A stretch of 64,000 nucleotides of DNA from Apostichopus japonicus (GCF_037975245.1 NC_092580.1:31881001-31945000); one strand, 5' to 3'. Counted from the stretch's first letter, positions 1-13,719 are shown. Program-made: numbers and translations. Notes: generated by a model not told the origin, from the letters alone.

Positions 1-2710
1 GTGGTTTCTTTTCTTTTTTCCTTTTTTTTGAACCCAGGATTGCAATGGGGTCCTGAGGATGGGAGTTCCTTTGTGTGTACAAAGGGTTGTTTGAACAAAG
101 AAAGCCACTAGAAGCAAAGTCAACTGGAACAGGTATGTGTGGAATGGGTAGACAGGGGTTTTGTGAATAAGGTTGCTGGTTCTCAGAAGAATATAGCAGA
201 TAGATAGATAGCTAGATAGGTGGAGATATCAGATAGATACATTTGCGGCAGTAGGACAGATAGTGAGACAATTAAAAAGTAGTACCGGTTTGGGCTCAAC
301 CCGGCTTTTCCCAGTGAACTCAAAGAAAAATTGTGTTAACCCACGTGGCAAATTGGGAATAGTATGAGTGGGTGAGTGGTGTTATACAATCAGTAGGCTG
401 AGACTATATAACTGCTTATGAATGAGCGCCAGAATGTCAAAGAAGGGGGTCTTTCTAAATTGGGTTCATGCATTGTCTGGCCCAATTCTTGAAGCCCTAA
501 GTGGTTCCTTTGTCATGTTTTGATGGCCGTTTGGAGTATTTTTTCTTCAGTCAAAGAATGTAACGATCTTTTAGGAGCTTTTTGGCAAATTATCGGCAGA
601 AGAAGACAACATTCTGGAAATACCTGACGGTTAGGAGAGGTCTCTCAAGTGAGCATTCCTGGGATTATATAGTCATTGAGCTAGAGTAGGATGTTAACAA
701 GTTGTCCAGACTTAATGCTATGCCAGGAATTTAAAGCCACTCCACCCTTTGCAATGTTATATAACTAGTCTAACCTTTGTAGGAATAGAAATTGCAATAT
801 GTAAAGTTAACTACTCTTGATGAAAACCATGTAAATCTTTGCGGCTGGAATTTTCAATATTTCCATTAGAAATATTCCCATCCAGCTGAAGTAATCCTAA
901 GCAAATGATCATTTTGTATGGTATTGAAAAGATTCTGTTCTATGAATAAATGTCATTGTTTGGCATATTGTCAGAATCTTCATTTTGTAGCTCTTGCATC
1001 AGAATCTTAGCTTTGAGATAATTGCAGATTTTTTTTTGGTGCTGCTATGTTCTAGCTAAAATGTTACTATTGTGAAAAGTTGTAAAACACGTACTTAAAT
1101 TTACCTTTAACTCAACATATGTTTTGGAGTGAGGCCTATACACTCTCCCTCCCAATCCAGTCCCTCTCCCCCTCCCTCCCCCCCTCCTCTTGACTTTGGG
1201 TCAACCTTTCAGTTTTGCAGAAAACAAACTTGAAATCAATCAGCTTGTTACATACTTCATGACCACTTCACATTCACTTCACAGGCTGTCGAAATGAAGC
1301 CACAGAATGCTAACTCCTATCAAGATTTTTATGATTTCAGTGTTAATATCAAAACTCAAGCAGGTTTCGGGTTTGCAAATTAAGGGCATATCTATTGTAG
1401 TCGTACTATCCAGTGGGTACAAATGCTTTTGTCACACGTAGAGGCTAGTGAATGCACTCATCCCATATATTCTTCTAACCCTCTCCATCTCCCCCCCCCC
1501 CCCACAACCACCAGCATCCCCTGTTCCTGCTTTCCTATACCATGTTCTTACAATCCCATATCAATCAACATATTCAGCCCATGAGAAAGACAAAATTTGC
1601 AAATAGATTTAAGTGTATCTTATTTAAATATGGTGAAATAACGGAAAGGTTCTCATTCCTCTGTTATCAGTTGTCATACTCATGGTATTTTTATTTATTT
1701 TTTGTATATTAATAATAATTAAAATTGTAGTTAGTAAGGAATGTGGAGGCTTTCCACAACCAGCAACTCGGGCGTCAGACTGAGAGAGAGAAATCTATGC
1801 AGATTCGGCAAAGTTTTATCTATTTTGGCTGACTACCAGGTTTAATACAGATATAGGGTCACTGTACTTTTCATGGAACTATGCCTAAATATTTAAATTT
1901 GTATATTCATGGCTTTTATACCGTAAAGTTGATTATCAGTATAAATGGCTTCTTTATTGGGTATATTTCTCATTACGACACTGTAATAAGAACACGTGTG
2001 GATGCCCAAATCACATTTCATCGATAACTTTTTAAATTAGGCAAGTTACTCTACGATCAGGAATCTCAGTAATATTATATTAGCATCAAATCGTCTTCGT
2101 ATTGCATAAACGCGCATCTTTTCACCGCACTTGGTGTTTGTGTTTGAAATCTATGATCTAGGTCATCCCACTCTCCAATCAAACTGGTCGTTTTCGTAGC
2201 TCGTTCTCTGGTCTTAATTTTTATTTCCGTTTTATCACCGACCCTCATCTAGGCTGTATAGTTATAACTTTGTTGCAGTATTTGCCTGCCTGTAATTTGT
2301 TCAAAACGATGAATTTACACCAGATTGAGATATTTTTATGAATCGATCGCTACGGCTGTTTCTCCCTATTGCTGTCCCCTTTTGTCGTTGGACGTTAAAT
2401 TTGATAGCTATCCAGGTTTCAAGTTTCTCTTCTCAGGAAACTTTCGGTTCTCCAAAGAGTGACTTTAGTACTTCCTTCATTGATGCCAAACTATGTTAGG
2501 GAAATTCCTTTTTCACTTCACCATCTTCCAACTTCCTACAAACTGTCAATGTACAAATTCTTTCCTGATTTTAAAGGGGTTGTATAGCAGTCTGGGAAAC
2601 TCTGCTTCCAAACTGTTAAACCTGCATACGCAGGTCGAACAAAACCACATGTTTTCCAATCGCTTTTTCATCCTGTGTTTTTGTATTTCTATGTCGGCTT
2701 TTAGGAATAG
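1..2710. other. Left flank, no gene recognised
   Basis: I see no convincing exon here. The stretch contains a short GATA/TAGA run near 197-240, a CT/C-rich tract at 1140-1195 and a 13-base C run at 1491-1503. CpG dinucleotides are locally more frequent at about 2080-2400 than in the following 15 kb, which could mark a promoter or first exon of a plus-strand transcript, but no TATA box or open frame supports this directly. Confidence 0.5.
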
Positions 2711-4857
2711 TGTCAAAATATCTACCATGCAGGGTGAATGTCAAAATATTTATAATGCAGGGTGAATGTCAAATATTTACCATGCAGGGTGAATGTCAAA
2801 TATTTACCATGCAGGGTGAAAGTCAAAATAATTACCATACAGGGTGAATGTTAAACATTTACCATGCAGGGTGAATGTCAAATATTAACCATGCAGGGTG
2901 AATGTCAAAATATTTATAATGCAGGGTGAATGTTAAAATATTTACCATGCAGGGTGAATGTTAAATATTTACCATGCTGGGTGAATGTCAAACTAGTTAC
3001 CATGCAGGGTGAATGTTAAAATATTTATCATGCAGGGTGAATGTCAAATATTAACCATGCAGGGTGAATGTCAAAATATTTATAATGCAGGGTGAATGTT
3101 AAAATATTTACCATGCAGGGTGAATGTTAAATATTTACCATGCTGGGTGAATGTCAAACTAGTTACCATGCAGGGTGAATGTTAAAATATTTATCATGCA
3201 GGGTGAATGTCAAATATTTACCATGCAGGGTGAATGTCAAATATTTACCATGCAGAGTGAATGTTAAACATTTACCATGCAGGGTGAATGTTAAAATATT
3301 TACCCTGCAGGGTGAATGTCCAAATATTTACCATGCAGGGTGAATGTCAAATATTTACCATGCAGGGTGAATGTCAAAATATTTAACCATGCAGGGTAAA
3401 TGTTAAAATATTTACCATGCAGGGTGAATTTTAAAATATTTACCATGCAGGGTGAATGTCAAAATATTTAACCATGCAGGGTGAATGTCAAAATATTTAC
3501 CATGCAGGGTGAATGTCAAATATTTACCATGCAGGGTGAATGTCAAAACATTTACCATGCAGGGTGAATGTTAAAATATTTACCCTGCAGGGTGAATGTC
3601 CAAATATTTACCATGCAGGGTGAATGTCAAATATTTACCATGCAGGGTGAATGTCAAAATATTTAACCATGCAGGGTGAATGTTAAAATATTTACCCTGC
3701 AGGGTGAATGTTAAAATATTTACCATGCAGGGTGAATGTCAAAATATTTACCATGCAGGGTGAATGTCAAAATATTTAACCATGCAGGGTGAATGTTAAA
3801 ATATTTACCCTGCAGGGTGAATGTTAAAATATTTACCATGCAGGGTGAATGTTAAAATATTAACCATACAGGGTGAATGTCAAACATTTACCATGCAGGG
3901 TGAATGTCAAACATTTACCATGCAGGGTGAATGTTAAAACATTTACCATGCAGGGTGAATGTTAAAATATTTACCATACAGGGTGAATGTTAAAATATTT
4001 ACCATACAGGGTGAATGTTAAAATATTTACCATACAGGGTGAATGTCAAATATTTAACCATGCAGGGTGAATGTCAAATATTTAACCATGCAGGGTGAAT
4101 GTTAAAATATTTACCATGCAGGGTGAATGTCCAAATATTTACCATGCAGGGTGAATGTCAAAATATTTAACCATGCAGGATGAATGTCAAACATTTACCA
4201 TGCAGGGTGAATGTTAAAATATTTACCATGCAGGGTGAATGTCAAATATTTAACCATGCAGGATGAATGTCAAACATTTACCATGCAGGGTGAATGTTAA
4301 AATATTTACCATGCAGGGTGAATGTCAAATATTTAACCATGCAGGATGAATGTCAAACATTTACCATGCAGGGTGAATGTTAAAATATTTACCATGCAGG
4401 GTGAATGTCAAATATTTAACCATGCAGGGTGAATGTCAAACATTTACCATGCAGGGTGAATGTCAAATATTTAACCATGCAGGGTGAATGTCAAACATTT
4501 ACCATGCAGGGTGAATGTTAAAATATTTACCATGCAGGGTGAATGTCAAATATTTAACCATGCATGGTGAATGTCAAACATTTACCATGCAGGGTGAATG
4601 TCAAATATTTAACCATGCAGGGTGAATGTCAAATATTTAACCATGCAGGGTGAATGTTAAAATATTTACCATGCAGGGTGAATGTCAAATATTTAACCAT
4701 GCAGGGTGAATGTCAAACATTTACCATGCAGGGTGAATGTTAAATATTTACCATGCAGGGTGAATGTCAAATATTTAACCATGCAGGGTGAATGTCAAAT
4801 ATTTAACCATGCAGGGTGAATGTTAAAATATTTAACCATGCAGGGTGAATTTTAAAA
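2711..4857. repeat. 28 bp minisatellite, about 77 units
   Basis: Tandem array of 26-29 bp units built on ATTTACCATGCAGGGTGAAT followed by a GTCAAA or GTTAAA linker. Unit length varies because the A/T linker changes by 1-2 bases, so no reading frame survives. Higher-order periodicity is visible: 2881-3040 recurs at 3047-3206 (offset 166 bp, six units, including the rare variants TATAATGCAG and CTAGTTACC). A GGATG variant recurs at 4176, 4259 and 4342 (offset 83 bp, three units). The array ends about 35 bp before a strong splice-acceptor-like site at 4893, so it may lie inside an intron. No function is implied. Confidence 0.97.
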
Positions 4858-4893
4858 GTTGTGGTTTTCTTTTTCCTGCTTGTCTCCTTTCAG

Positions 4894-4992
4894 GTCTGAC
4901 ATGAAGAACTGTTTTATCCTTTGAACTGTCCGCTTAATCAGAGGAGCAGCGTAAGAAGATGGAGACCAGTGAGAGGAAGAGAATAAGACGGA
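4894..4992 (+). CDS. Candidate start-codon exon, gene unknown
   Basis: A long pyrimidine tract (4863-4890) ends in TTTCAG at 4893, a strong acceptor. The 99 bp that follow contain an ATG at 4959 in good context (AAGATGG) and end at 4992 before GTAAGG, a good donor. The encoded start is METSERKRIRR, 11 codons plus one base (phase 1), very basic. A short upstream frame (ATG at 4902, stop within 8 codons) precedes it. A compatible next exon could be 5641-5725. I do not recognise the product. The evidence is only splice-site quality and start context. A 34-base coding part has no statistical weight, so this may be a chance combination. Confidence 0.27.
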
Positions 4993-4999
4993 GTAAGGA

Positions 5000-7900
5000 C
5001 TAAACAAAATGTTTAAAAATGGTGGGGTTGGGGAGTTGGTGTGGGGGGGGGGGTTCAGCTTCCAAATGTTTTATGATATGCTTGGATGGATTCAACAACA
5101 TAAGTGGATTTGTTTACCATTTCATGTATTTCTTGTTTCAACTAGTCATGATCTGTCCCATCCTCCTTATCTTCCTCCCTCCCCTTTCCTCACTTGCTTA
5201 GAGGTTACAAAGTTATTTAAGTCACTGATTCAAATACTGTTTGGCATTTACTAGTAGTAGTACTTCAACACAGTTTACAATGACATCATAAGAGCACATC
5301 ATCCATGTTCTCCCTCCACCTCCCCCCCCCCCAATCCACCTCCTAACTGTAACTTGATTTCCTATTTAGTTGTGGGATAATTGTGACATTATTTTCATGT
5401 CCCCCCCCCCCCCTAAGGAAGAAGAGACCATAATTTAGCTGAATACCTTTGAATTTACAGCTGCCCTTTAAAGAAAGTACACTACCCTTGAGTGTGTTCC
5501 ATCATAAATCTCAAGCAAGTAACAGTGGTGGATTATCGCTGACAAGAAGTACTGCATAGCGGTTTAAGCTTCATGTACCCTTCTGTCTGTAAACCATGAC
5601 TTATTTCTGTACGTTGTCCTCAATCGACCAGTGACCACAGGAAAGAAGATATCGTCATTAGTAGTGCAAAACCTTCACAGGAATCCCCCCCTCATTCTTG
5701 ATAAAAATCTCACCCTGCTTTGCAGGTACGAGCTTTCATTTCCTCCTAGGGAAAGAAAGCTTTCAGATCTACTAGTACCCATCTGTTAAACTGTTAGATT
5801 TAACACTTCTTGGATTTGCCTTTGTAAATTGACGGGGTAAAAGCCCTCTCTGCTTCATACTATGTCGTCATTGTGGTGATTGTGAATCTCAGCTAGAAAG
5901 TGCTGTGAACTTTCCAAAGGATGCCCCACAAAATTTGTTACGGTTGTAATCAGGTCGGTCTCTGTTGCACGAGGCTTTAGCTAGCAGACAATAAGGAAAT
6001 TACCAGCTTGTATGAGTGGAGGTGTACAGAGAATACTCATCAGTCAAATTGTTGACACTCTTTTTTCGCGTCTGAAACAATTACAGCGCAGTGCCACAAT
6101 TTCATTTTCAAAGGGCTTTTCAAAGCATCCATAAGACAACATCAAAAAACCTTCTGTTTCTGTCTAACGCTGGTAATATACCACAGGCGTATTTATTAAT
6201 CCCGGTCTCACCTAGCAGGGGCTTATATTGGGTGTACAGCTAATGTGATATAGGGTTTTATTATATACTACAACAAAAAATGAAAAGAAAGGGAGGGGGG
6301 AAGAGAAACAGCGATGAAAAACAGGTCTTCACCCTGGAGATTGGCCGATTTGGACGGATACCCTCGTAGGTTTTCACGGTGTGTCAGTCGAGTAGCTTTG
6401 GCATATAAACTTGGGAGAGTAGAGCAAATTTTAATTGGCAGCTAAATTTTGGCAACATGGTCTACTTTCATCTTATTAGACTATTCATGAGATGCACAGA
6501 GCTACAAAAGAATGAGAGAGAGAGATAGAGAGACGAGGAACGGCCGTGGAAACCATTACGTCAATTGACAAGGGTCCCATTAGTATCGGGTATTGAATTA
6601 AGGCGATGAAATTTGCACCGCTCGACGAAGAGAGGCACTTGAGTTGAGTGCCTGTTGGCTGTGAGCATTCTCAAGTACTGCCAACATGATACGTGTGATG
6701 GTCTGCATCCCCAGATATGGAGCATTTTATGAGGTTGAAACCGAGCGAAATTCGGATTGCCCTGGTCGTTGTGGTGTTTGGTCTAGTTTTTGAGGTATGA
6801 AGTGAAAGTAGCCATCGTACTTGTTTATATATCCCCGGAAACATTTTGTTTCCTTCACGCTCGAGAGCACTCTTTTTGTCTTGGCATGACTCTGCAATCG
6901 GCCGCATAGATAATTCGAAAAGTTAATTGCCGTTTTAAGTTTAGTTTCCTCGTCGTGTTATTGTAAAAGCAAAACCTGATTGATTGAATTCATTTAATGA
7001 TTGATCGAGATAATTTTCTTGTAGTTTAGAAAGTTAACTTCCCGTTGTGATTTCTTCAAATGACTTTGTGGATTATAATTTCTCATAATTTTCAACACTA
7101 TAGCTCAATGATGGATATGCAGAGAAGTTTGTCAAACCAGACCCCTGAGTTCAATCTACTTTTAAAAAATGGCTCAGACTTGGACAAAAAGTTGTGGGCT
7201 ATTTTACGTATACTAAATTTGCAAGAGCCTTGTAGTAAGGATCATGTTCTCTTATGTGCTGATGTTCACTATACAGCTGTTTTTAACAATTTTACTTACA
7301 ATTGTTATTACTTTTGTCTTAATTACAATGATAACTACATTGCCCTTCGAAACAGCACATTATATTTAAGATAAAGGCTATTAGTAAAGAGATATCCAAA
7401 TAGTAGGGATTCAAAAGCAAACCCACTCATCTCAACCACCTTCCCCCTCCTTCCCGCTTCCCTTACCTTATCTTCTGTCCCATTCATCTGATCCCATTCA
7501 TCTGATCCCACCCACGTGTGTGACTGACTCTAAGTTACCTCACACATCCAGTTTTAAACCAGATGTTTCATTCACTTGTCGTACAACTCATTGTGTAGCA
7601 AACCTTTAATAAACGCACTAGTGCTCCAGTTTTATAGTCTTGTAGACCACAAAACTGAAAAATAGTTGGTTCTTAATTTTGGAAGTTGTTTTTCTTAATA
7701 GATCTCCAAAAAGTTAGGACACAAGCAAGGCCAATCACTTTATCCTTTTCTCTCTCCCCCCCCCCCATTGTTTCTCTCCACCTCTCTCTCCATTCCCCTC
7801 ATTTTCATTCCTTTTTCTGTCCTCCCCGCCCTCTCCATGCCCCCCTCCCATGTACAGTATGTTCCTTCCAGCTCCCTGCCTCACCTCACACTATTAATTC

Positions 7901-9827
7901 AATACTGAATATATCATTCCTAAGAGAAGGATTCGTTGTGTGCAAACCCTATTACATATATATCGTGTAATGTATTTTCACGTTCATATGAGGAGAACCC
8001 TTTAAAGAACTAGGTCAGAATTCTGTAGTAGCTGCTCTCATCATTAAGTTGTCTAGCAACCGTTTGTGTTTAAGCTGCTGGTACTCTATTTTATGAATAC
8101 TAATGCTAGCTGCCTCTCTTTGTGTAAAAATAAGTTTTATAGACACAATTATATAGTTTTGAACCGTATTTGTTATGTAGCCGCCCCAAAAAGCCATCAG
8201 CAAAAAGTTTTAAAAAATTATTGGATTGTAGCTTTTAAGAGAAATATTTTGCGATATTTTCTCGTCGCCAGTTGTGGAATAAATTGGTATGTGGGTGGGT
8301 GGGTTTATTTTCATTTCTGTTTTATTTCTTTTCTTTTCAGATGTAAGTTTTTTTTTTTTCCTTTCAGCAATGACAAAGCAATATTTTGGGGTTGGTTTTT
8401 TGCATTAGCCACAAGCTTTGTTTGCTAGTTAGAAGCAAGGAATGTCAGGATTATAAAACTTCTTCTCTCGTTGTCCATTCATGAGAAAACTTTTTCCAAT
8501 CACCCCAGAAAAGAGTTCTTTAAATTGTATTTTTGTACTCCTGTCTGGTTACACGGTCTGATATTTTTCCAATCAAATGTTTTAAACCAAATTAAACTTT
8601 CTGAAGCTGAAATAAGTCACGCTAACACCAGAGGAACAACTAGTTTTAAATGTTGTTTTACCCAGCTTGTTACATAAACATCAAGAATTTGCTCTGATGT
8701 ATTTTGCATGGTTACATTTGGTTACATTATGTTATCGCTTTGAAAGGACTAGAGTATTTTAGAAGGTGACACGAAAGGAGGAAGGGGAGGGGAGAGGGTC
8801 AGGGTCAAGGAGGGAGCAATATTTCCAATTTGTAACAAATTAGCAGGTATGAAGCTTTTTTATATATAGTTTCATAAATGTCGATATATTTCTCTTCAAT
8901 TTGTAAAATTTGAGCCCCTGCCATACACACACACATACATACAAAGCAGTGGGATGATTGATCCATATCTACAGTGTTCTGTGAGAATTGGGACTTATCT
9001 CAAAATCCACTTTAATGGATTTAGTTTAAAGTGGCTGTTTGCATTTTGTCAAACATTTCTGGCAGATTTACAAAGGGTAGGGAGCATTTTTACGAAGTCA
9101 TATTGCGTATGGAAAAACTAAGAAAACATTCACATTTCATGATGAATGATTGAAGTATCCGAAATGAATCAAATAATTTTGAAAAAAGCTTTGTCATCCA
9201 GATACTCTTGCATATATAGGGTTTCATAATTTTGTTCAAAGGGCTCAGATTGAAAAATTCTACATTTTTCTTAATATTTTGCAATTTTGCAACAGGTCAA
9301 AACACTTTTGGTGTCTGTGGTTAAATCTTGGGAGATGAATAAACAGTTTCAAAATGCAAAAGAAAAAAAGGAAAGAAATGAACCTGTGAATAGCTGAAAG
9401 ATTTACAACAAATGCTATTAACGAGAGATACAGTTTAAGTCAACCTACATAGTAAGCACAGCCATTAAGTGTGCCAATCAGTGTAGTGTCATCAAGTGTT
9501 GCTAATTTACATCAGCTGTCACCACTGATGACAAAGTAGAACAGAAAACCCAAAAGAGAGATCAAAATCTTGTATTCTCTTGCCGACCTCGTTGCAAGAA
9601 TACAAAGAAGTTGTGATAATCATCGTATCCAGGGTTCTAATTACCAAAGAAGTCAAGTCCTTGTTGAGGCATTTCTGTTTTTTCTTTGTGTTTATGTATG
9701 TGTGTATGTTTTGTAATGTGCTAAAGTTTAATTTTCATTCAATCATGACGCACAGAGAGAGTCAAGGCCAGTTCAGCTTTCTACTGAAGATAGATAGTTG
9801 TACTTAGCATGAAGATTATATATGCAT
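5000..9827. other. Intronic or intergenic, no gene recognised
   Basis: Apart from the weak exon candidate at 5641 I find nothing coding. The stretch holds G/C homopolymers at 5043-5053, 5322-5332, 5401-5413 and 7756-7766, CT-rich tracts (7436-7500, 7740-7860) and a locally CpG-richer patch at about 5900-6950. Open frames of up to 120 codons (for example 8066-8428) have low-complexity or AT-driven compositions and no family signature. Confidence 0.5.
5641..5725 (+). CDS. Weak candidate second exon
   Basis: Bounded by a CACAG acceptor with a poor pyrimidine tract and a good CAG/GTACGA donor. In the phase left by the 4894-4992 candidate it is open for 28 codons, with a basic start (RKKISS) and the middle part NLHRNPPLIL. 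An 85 bp open stretch is expected by chance about one time in four, and the product is not recognised. Listed only because the phase matches. Confidence 0.12.
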
Positions 9828-10370
9828 TCATGATAGTATGGTAAGGTGTGATATTAGTAAGTAAGGTTTGCATGGTATATTTAGTATGGTATTGTTTGGT
9901 ATGGTGTAGTATTGTATGGTATTTATAGTATGGTATTGTTTGGTATGGTGTAGCATTGTTTGGTATTTATATATGGTATTGCATGGTATGGTATGGTGTT
10001 GTATTGTATTGTATGATATGTATAGTATGGCATTGATTGGTATGGTATAGTATTGTATGGTATTTATAGTATGGTACTGTTTGGTATGGTGAAATATTGT
10101 ATGGTATTGCATGGTATGATATGGTATAGTATTGTATGGTATTTATAGTATGGTGTTGCATGGTTTGGTATGGTGTAGTATTGTATGGTATTTATAATAT
10201 GGTATTGCATGGTTTGGTATGGTGTAGTATTGTATGGTATTTATAGTATGGCATTGCATGGTTTGGTATGGTGTAGTATTGTATGGTATTTATAGTATGG
10301 TATGGTATTGTATGGTTTGGTATGGTATAGTATTGTGTGGTATTTTTGTAGTATTTTATGGTATGTTTGT
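9828..10370. repeat. TGGTA-type degenerate tandem array
   Basis: The plus strand is nearly free of C and consists of TATGG, TGGTA and ATTGT words arranged in a loose longer unit (a GTATTTATAGTATGG phrase recurs near 9919, 10060, 10139, 10219 and 10287). The minus strand is therefore ACCAT-rich, which produces spurious open frames reading HHTIPYN-like peptides. Strand-asymmetric simple-repeat expansion; no gene. Confidence 0.93.
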
Positions 10371-11354
10371 AAGAACAACTATCAAATGTGCTGGCATGAC
10401 TACTTTGTGGGAATGCAAATTGACGTTAGTCACTAATTAGCTAAAGTGTCCACTTTCATATCCTCTATCTTCTATTTCGAACACATTAAATATAATCTAA
10501 ATATTTCAATGCAATTATCATTGAGTTCCCATACATTAAACATTCGGTACCAATAGCGACATTGAATCAAACCAGTGTGATGTCATACATGCAGAACTAC
10601 AATGATGGGGGTTTTCCCTCTTGTTCTTCAAAAGTTATAAATTTGCTACATGGTAATTTGTCGATGCATCAGAAATATGACTTCAATACTCACAAATATG
10701 TGTATTGTATGGTATAAACATCGCAACCATTATAGTGAATGAGGTCGAACCCGTACACAATCCAATCTAAAAATAAACAGAGTGGAACAAATAAGGAAAA
10801 AAACGTTTGCTTCAAGTTCCCGTTTAGTGCCAAAAAAATTGACGTTTTTTTTTCTCCTGTGGGGAAGTGGCATGTAGGCATTGTGTGCAAGTTTCACCCA
10901 AGCACTTTGGTTTTAGGTTCCTCTCTCACAGGTGAAAAGATAAATTTTAACTCATAACTAAATTAAGAAAATAACTTGAATGAACAAAGTTAGATCCTTC
11001 TTGTGTTACACAAGGATTTTCTTTTTTATCTGGCTCTGGTTTGGTGCCTTTGTGAATTTTTGATTCAGTTTTTGGGAATATTACTCAAGTTCTACTCACC
11101 TAATGTTATCTTTACAGTTAATTCTATTTTAAGGTTCTGTTTCAGTTCAGGACTATATTTAGTGATATGTAGGCGGGATATTTTTAGCCTTGATTCAAAA
11201 TTGGTGAAGAAATTATTAATTGACGTTATTGCAATGGACACCTCCCTATAATGTCAATGACCGTCATCCCAAAACCATAGAGACACAACAGCATCTTAAG
11301 AGAAACGTATTTTATTTCAAGAACCTCTCAAAAGTGTCAGTCACATTTATAGTT
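10371..11354. other. No gene recognised
   Basis: Ordinary AT-rich sequence between two tandem arrays. The open frames here (66-82 codons) have no recognisable signature. Confidence 0.5.
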
Positions 11355-11635
11355 CTATATGTATATGTATATATCTATATGTGTGTGTATATATATATAT
11401 ATATATATAGATATATATAGATATAGATAGACATGTATACATATATATAGATAGATATGTATACATATATATATACAAATATATATATATATATATATAT
11501 AGATAGGTATATATAGATGGATATATATATAGATGGATATAGATATATATATAGATATGTACATAGATATATATATATATATATATATCTATGTATATAC
11601 ATTTGTATATATATATATATATATTTGTATATGTA
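11355..11635. repeat. (TA)n/(GATA)n microsatellite
   Basis: Imperfect TA array with interspersed GATA, GTAC and TATG words. It yields YIYIYI-type open frames on both strands, which are artefacts of the repeat. Confidence 0.95.
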
Positions 11636-12124
11636 TTATTTTATATTATATCATATCATATCATATTTGTATAAATTTGGAATAAATCAGAAAATATCTT
11701 GAACTCATTAACAATTAACTGTGGAAAAGATTGGATCGATCTGGGAGATGAATGATCTTTAAAGATGGATAATATTAAGACTACTTTACATGTTAAGTTT
11801 CCCATCACAGATATATTCCCTTTTATATATATATAGATATGTATATATATATATATATAGAGATGGATATATATATAGATATGTACATATATCTATATAT
11901 ATATATATTGTATATGTATTATGTTATATCATATCATATCATATTTGTATAAATTTTGAATAAATCAGAAAATATCTTGTACTCATGTAAAATTAACTGT
12001 GGAAAAGATTGGATCAATCTGGGGGATTAAAGATCTTTAAAAATGGATATTATTAAGACTACTTTACATGTTAAGTTTCCCATCACAGATATATTCCCTT
12101 TTATATATATATAGATATATATAT

Positions 12125-12171
<47 letters not shown>

Positions 12172-12463
12172 AATGTATATACATAGATCGATATATATAG
12201 ATAGATATATATATATATATATAGATGGATATATATATAGATATGTACATATATCTATATATATATATTGTATATGTATTATGTTATATCATATCATATC
12301 ATATTTGTATAAATTTTGAATAAATCAGAAAATATCTTGTAATCATGTACAATTAACTGTGGAAAAGATTGGATCAATCTGGGGGATTAAAGATCTTTAA
12401 AAATGGATATTATTAAGACTACTTTACATGTTAAGTTTCCCATCACAGATATATTCCCTTTTT
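11636..12463. repeat. Triplicated ~190 bp segment separated by TA arrays
   Basis: Three copies, at about 11636-11826, 11909-12104 and 12270-12462, share the same order: a TCATATCATATCATATTTG start, a block with AATAAATCAGAAAATATCTT, a block with GTGGAAAAGATTGGATC, and the end CCCATCACAGATATATTCCC. Copies 2 and 3 are offset by 360 bp and differ at very few positions; copy 1 has more differences (for example GAACTCATTAAC against GTACTCATGTA). TA/GATA arrays of unequal length separate them. This looks like serial tandem duplication with breakpoints in the TA repeats, with the copy 2-copy 3 event the most recent. Confidence 0.93.
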
Positions 12464-13628
12464 ATCATCAATCATGCACTAACTAATAATGTATATTTCA
12501 TTAATGTATAAGTTTTGTCGTAGCTATTTTATGTTGTGTTCTTACTGTTGGACATTTAAAACCATCATTGAACATTCCAAGGTAACATGGGAGGTGATAA
12601 GGAACTCCAGGGAGGTACAAATCAAAACCTTTACCAATTTTAGCATGTTAATATTGCAGGACAATAATTGATAAACCTGTAAGCATGGGAACTCACTTAT
12701 CATGTAAACTGTTACAGCATGCCAGGCAATGGATACTCACATATCATTTGAAACTCACAAAACACGGCTGTGGGTATTCACATATCACGTGAACACACAT
12801 AACATGGCATAAATGATAGTTTTAGCAAGAGGTCATGGTATATACTGGTCTCGAGGTCAAGCATTTTTTGTTTTTTTTGCCATTCAGGGTTCTATTAAAG
12901 GCTAAGACCACCCAGTGGCATGCACACTCCACTGCTAATTAGACCCCAGGCTTCTCTTTGATAATTATTCACTAATTAATCGTTGGGAGACCACTTGCCC
13001 GACGAATACAAGGCATTCATCTTCAACAACCACGTTACTAATTACGTTCAAGCAGAAACTGAATACTGACTTAACAACTTGACTTGTTTGAATAACTTTT
13101 AATTTTAACCTGTTTTTCTTCTTTTTCTCTCCCTCTCTCTCTCTCTCTCGATCTGTCTCTTGATTTAGTCATCTATTTGAAATGAAAACCTGATTGTATA
13201 GTAGATATAGAGTTAATTAACTTAAGCATCTCACAGCAGCCCAGCAATATATGCGAGTTTTAAGATGTATGGATATTCTAATTTGAAGGTAATAGGTAAG
13301 GTTTACCTGACATGTTCCTCGTCTACTTCTGAATTCTGAAGTACCAGATGCCTAAGGGTATGTCAGGTCTTTCATTCAGCAGTCTTGCAGACCATTGCCG
13401 GCATTGGGGGGGGGGGGGGTGGTGGGTAGTTTAAAGAGGCATCCTTGAAAGCTTGTTTAATATGTTGACATCCGAAACATCAGTTTATCTTTGTTTCAAG
13501 AGACTCTTTGCACCCCCTGGCTAATCGAATATCGTAAATGACAAGAGAATACCGAACAGTTTTAAGAGAACTGTTATAATAAGAAAGAAGAATTGGTTGC
13601 ACATGTTGGGAGAGAAATGTCATATCGA

Positions 13629-13630
<2 letters not shown>
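12464..13630. other. No gene recognised
   Basis: Holds a CT run near 13130-13150 and a 14-base G run at 13406-13419. No exon or RNA gene recognised. Confidence 0.5.

Positions 13631-13717
<87 letters not shown>
13631..13717. repeat. (TA)n microsatellite at element boundary
   Basis: Nearly pure TA array. It stops exactly where the 5' outer helix of the first hammerhead motif begins, so it may be the insertion target or a product of the insertion. Confidence 0.95.

Positions 13718-13719
<2 letters not shown>

Noticed and set aside
9828-10161. 94- and 64-codon minus-strand frames rich in HHTI/YNTI
   Set aside because: Translations of the TGGTA-type tandem array; no C on the plus strand removes most stop codons.
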